Source: Neptuniibacter marinus
Lineage (GTDB): Bacteria; Pseudomonadota; Gammaproteobacteria; Pseudomonadales; Balneatricaceae
Reading direction: 5' to 3'
Length of the DNA: 64,000 bases
Assembly (NCBI RefSeq): GCF_001597725.1
Contig: NZ_LUTR01000019.1
Span: 1-64,000 of the forward strand
Shown: positions 62,508 to 64,000 of the stretch, piece by piece
Layout: each line of letters starts with the position of its first letter
Numbering within the stretch: the stretch's first letter is position 1
The notes under the pieces: model-generated
Told to the model about the DNA's origin: nothing
Seen by the model: only the letters and a program-made list of their open reading frames with translations
Database searches by the model: none
Translations under genes and position numbers: made by a program

Positions 62508-63413
62508 TTAGCTTTGGATTAAAGATAAGCGTGTTTTTAATCTAGGGGCTGCCCATTCAATAAAGTACCGACTCCTTGATGAAAGTAAGCGTGAGTGAGG
62601 GTAAACCAAATTCACTGGTACAGGATCGGGTTCAAAGCTCTCAAGTACTGGTGTTAGCTCTCCTGAAGCAATTCTCTGGTCGACTTGATAACTTAAAAAC
62701 TGGCAATAGCCTAACCCTTGGGCGCAAGCATCTAGCGCTGTTTCAATATGATTCGTTTTAAAAGGGCCCGATACGTTTATTTTGTGTACTTTTCCGGTCT
62801 CTTTAAATGCCCATTCAGAGTGCGATTTTAGTCCTGTAAGCCGTATACATTGGTACTCGGATAGTTCAGTGGGGGCGCTAGGTATACCTACTTTTTGAAT
62901 GTATGTAGGACTAGCACAGACCTTATAACGGATATGACCAATCTGTTTAGCAATTAAAGTTGAATCGGGGAGTTGGCCTATGCGCAAGGCTATATCCATA
63001 CCTTCTTCAATAAGATCTACAACACGATCGAGGAGTAGAAGCTCAACCTCGGTTTCAGGAAAGGTGGTTAAAAAGTCATTAATAATAGGTGCTAGGTGTA
63101 GACGCCCGAAGGTCATGGGGGCGGTAATACGTATTTTTCCACTCGGTTTAATTTGCCGTTGAGTCAGTGCATTTTCTGCGTCTTCCACCTCAAGCAGTAT
63201 TTGTCGGCAGCGCTGACAGTAATCACGCCCCTCTTCAGTGAGAGTCAGGCGTCTAGTGGTTCTATAGAGAAGTTGAACGCCTAAGGTATTTTCTAAAGCA
63301 GCAAGGGCTCTTACTACGGATGATTGTGACATCGATAGTTTATCCGCTGCGCCATTTAAACTACCGCTTTCAACAATTTTTACAAAAATAGCCATCGCTT
63401 TAAGTTTATTCAT
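62508..63413 (-). CDS. LysR-family transcriptional regulator
   Basis: The 301-residue regulator has an N-terminal helix-turn-helix (VKIVESGSLNGAADKLSMSQ, then RALAALENTLGVQLLYRTTRR) and a periplasmic-binding-type effector domain from ~90. It belongs to the branch with single-domain regulators near oxidoreductase genes. It diverges from the PNPOx-like gene across 110 bp, its likely target. The ATG at 63413 is the start. Confidence 0.9.
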   Translation of the reverse strand: MNKLKAMAIFVKIVESGSLNGAADKLSMSQSSVVRALAALENTLGVQLLYRTTRRLTLTEEGRDYCQRCRQILLEVEDAENALTQRQIKPSGKIRITAPMTFGRLHLAPIINDFLTTFPETEVELLLLDRVVDLIEEGMDIALRIGQLPDSTLIAKQIGHIRYKVCASPTYIQKVGIPSAPTELSEYQCIRLTGLKSHSEWAFKETGKVHKINVSGPFKTNHIETALDACAQGLGYCQFLSYQVDQRIASGELTPVLESFEPDPVPVNLVYPHSRLLSSRSRYFIEWAAPRLKTRLSLIQS

Positions 63414-63523
63414 ATGTTTATATTAATGCGAAAATTGCATTAGTTAAAGTCGTTTATTTTTATTTATTGCTATAAATGAATGAACAATAATGACTTTAAC
63501 CTAATAAAGTAAACGAGAGATCG

Positions 63524-64000
63524 ATGGCCCACCGTTTTAGTGAATTAACATTCACCCCCGCCGTAGAATCAATACAGCAGCATTTTGGCAGTTTTGAAAA
63601 AATGCAGCAGATGCGTGGGCGTATGCCAGACTTTGATCGTTTAAGGGAACGGGAGTGTGCTTTTATAGCGCAGCGGGATAGTTTTTATATGGCAACGGTT
63701 TCTGAAAATGATTGGCCATATATTCAACATCGAGGCGGCCCTCTCGGCTTTTTACAAATCATTAACGATCAATGCTTAGCCTTTGCTAATTATCGAGGTA
63801 ATTCTCAATATCAAACGCTTGGTAATAGCACCCATAACAATAAGGTGGCGTTGTTCTTAGTAGACTACGCTAATAAGCGCCGGTTAAAAATTTTAGGCCG
63901 AATGCGTATTCATTTTCTTGATGACCTATCCGAGCGGTTAAAGCCGGTTATGGACTATTGCAGTGAAAAGGAGCGAGTCGAATCTGTCATCGAGATTGAG
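63524..64000 (+). CDS. pyridoxamine 5'-phosphate oxidase-like flavoprotein, partial at the window edge
   Basis: The first 159 codons are present, open to the end of the window. The fragment reads ECAFIAQRDSFYMATVSEND, then IQHRGGPLGFLQIIND and NTHNNKVALFLVDY-like text (GNSTHNNKVALFLVDYANKR), the split-barrel FMN fold of the PNPOx family. GAGAGATCG lies just before the ATG. Activity is unknown. Control by the divergent LysR regulator is inferred. Confidence 0.85.
   Translation, partial: MAHRFSELTFTPAVESIQQHFGSFEKMQQMRGRMPDFDRLRERECAFIAQRDSFYMATVSENDWPYIQHRGGPLGFLQIINDQCLAFANYRGNSQYQTLGNSTHNNKVALFLVDYANKRRLKILGRMRIHFLDDLSERLKPVMDYCSEKERVESVIEIE

Overview
The window is a stretch of gammaproteobacterial chromosome around the replication origin. 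Gene content and order (gyrB-recF-dnaN-dnaA on one strand; rpmH-rnpA-yidC-mnmE, mnmG-rsmG-parA-parB, atpIBEFHAGDC and glmUS on the other), together with HexR, FolE2, a Pil-Chp cluster and phoBR-ubiA-ubiC, suggest a marine Oceanospirillaceae-like bacterium (Neptunomonas/Amphritea/Marinomonas relatives). The genus is inference. Left accessory part (1-11.82 kb): bases 1-76 look like the 3' end (domains V and VI) of a group II intron that stops on the last codon of a Schlafen/AlbA-domain gene. Next is a DUF1778/GNAT toxin-antitoxin pair with a clear promoter and palindromic operator, bracketed by two REP-like elements, one of them enlarged by 12-bp tandem units. From about 2.99 to 11.81 kb lies an AT-rich island bounded by a 26-bp imperfect terminal inverted repeat and arrays of a recurring site, TCTCA-N7-TGAAAT (four on the left, three on the right). 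Its right end is 10 bp from the gyrB stop codon, and a gyrB-type terminator lies just outside its left end. It carries an Abi/HEPN-like gene, an unknown 311-residue gene, a two-gene Gabija system (gajA-gajB) and three unknown genes, including one with a Cys-His-Asp triad. No transposase or integrase is visible, so this looks like a cargo element for anti-phage defence that would need to be mobilised in trans. Core part (11.82-35.3 kb): the dnaA-dnaN-recF-gyrB cluster runs leftward, while rpmH, rnpA, yidC and mnmE run rightward. DnaA boxes occur in two places: dnaA-rpmH (two perfect boxes) and mnmE-mnmG (three perfect boxes plus near matches in very AT-rich DNA). The second is the better oriC candidate. 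yidD is missing between rnpA and yidC. The nine-gene atp operon has a recognisable sigma-70-type promoter. Between atp and glmUS sits a divergent TrmB-like regulator with a 12-bp inverted repeat that could be its operator. Right part (39.5-64 kb): dsdA, folE2, a GltB-like FMN protein, hexR, a DUF416 gene and two small membrane proteins precede a Pil-Chp chemosensory operon (PilG-like fusion, pilH, pilI, pilJ, short chpA, and an exported PilJ-domain protein), which lacks pilK and chpB. Then come a medium-chain oxidoreductase, cysZ, phoBR with a Pho box, ubiA-ubiC, a DUF1415 gene, and a LysR regulator divergent from a PNPOx-like gene cut by the window edge.
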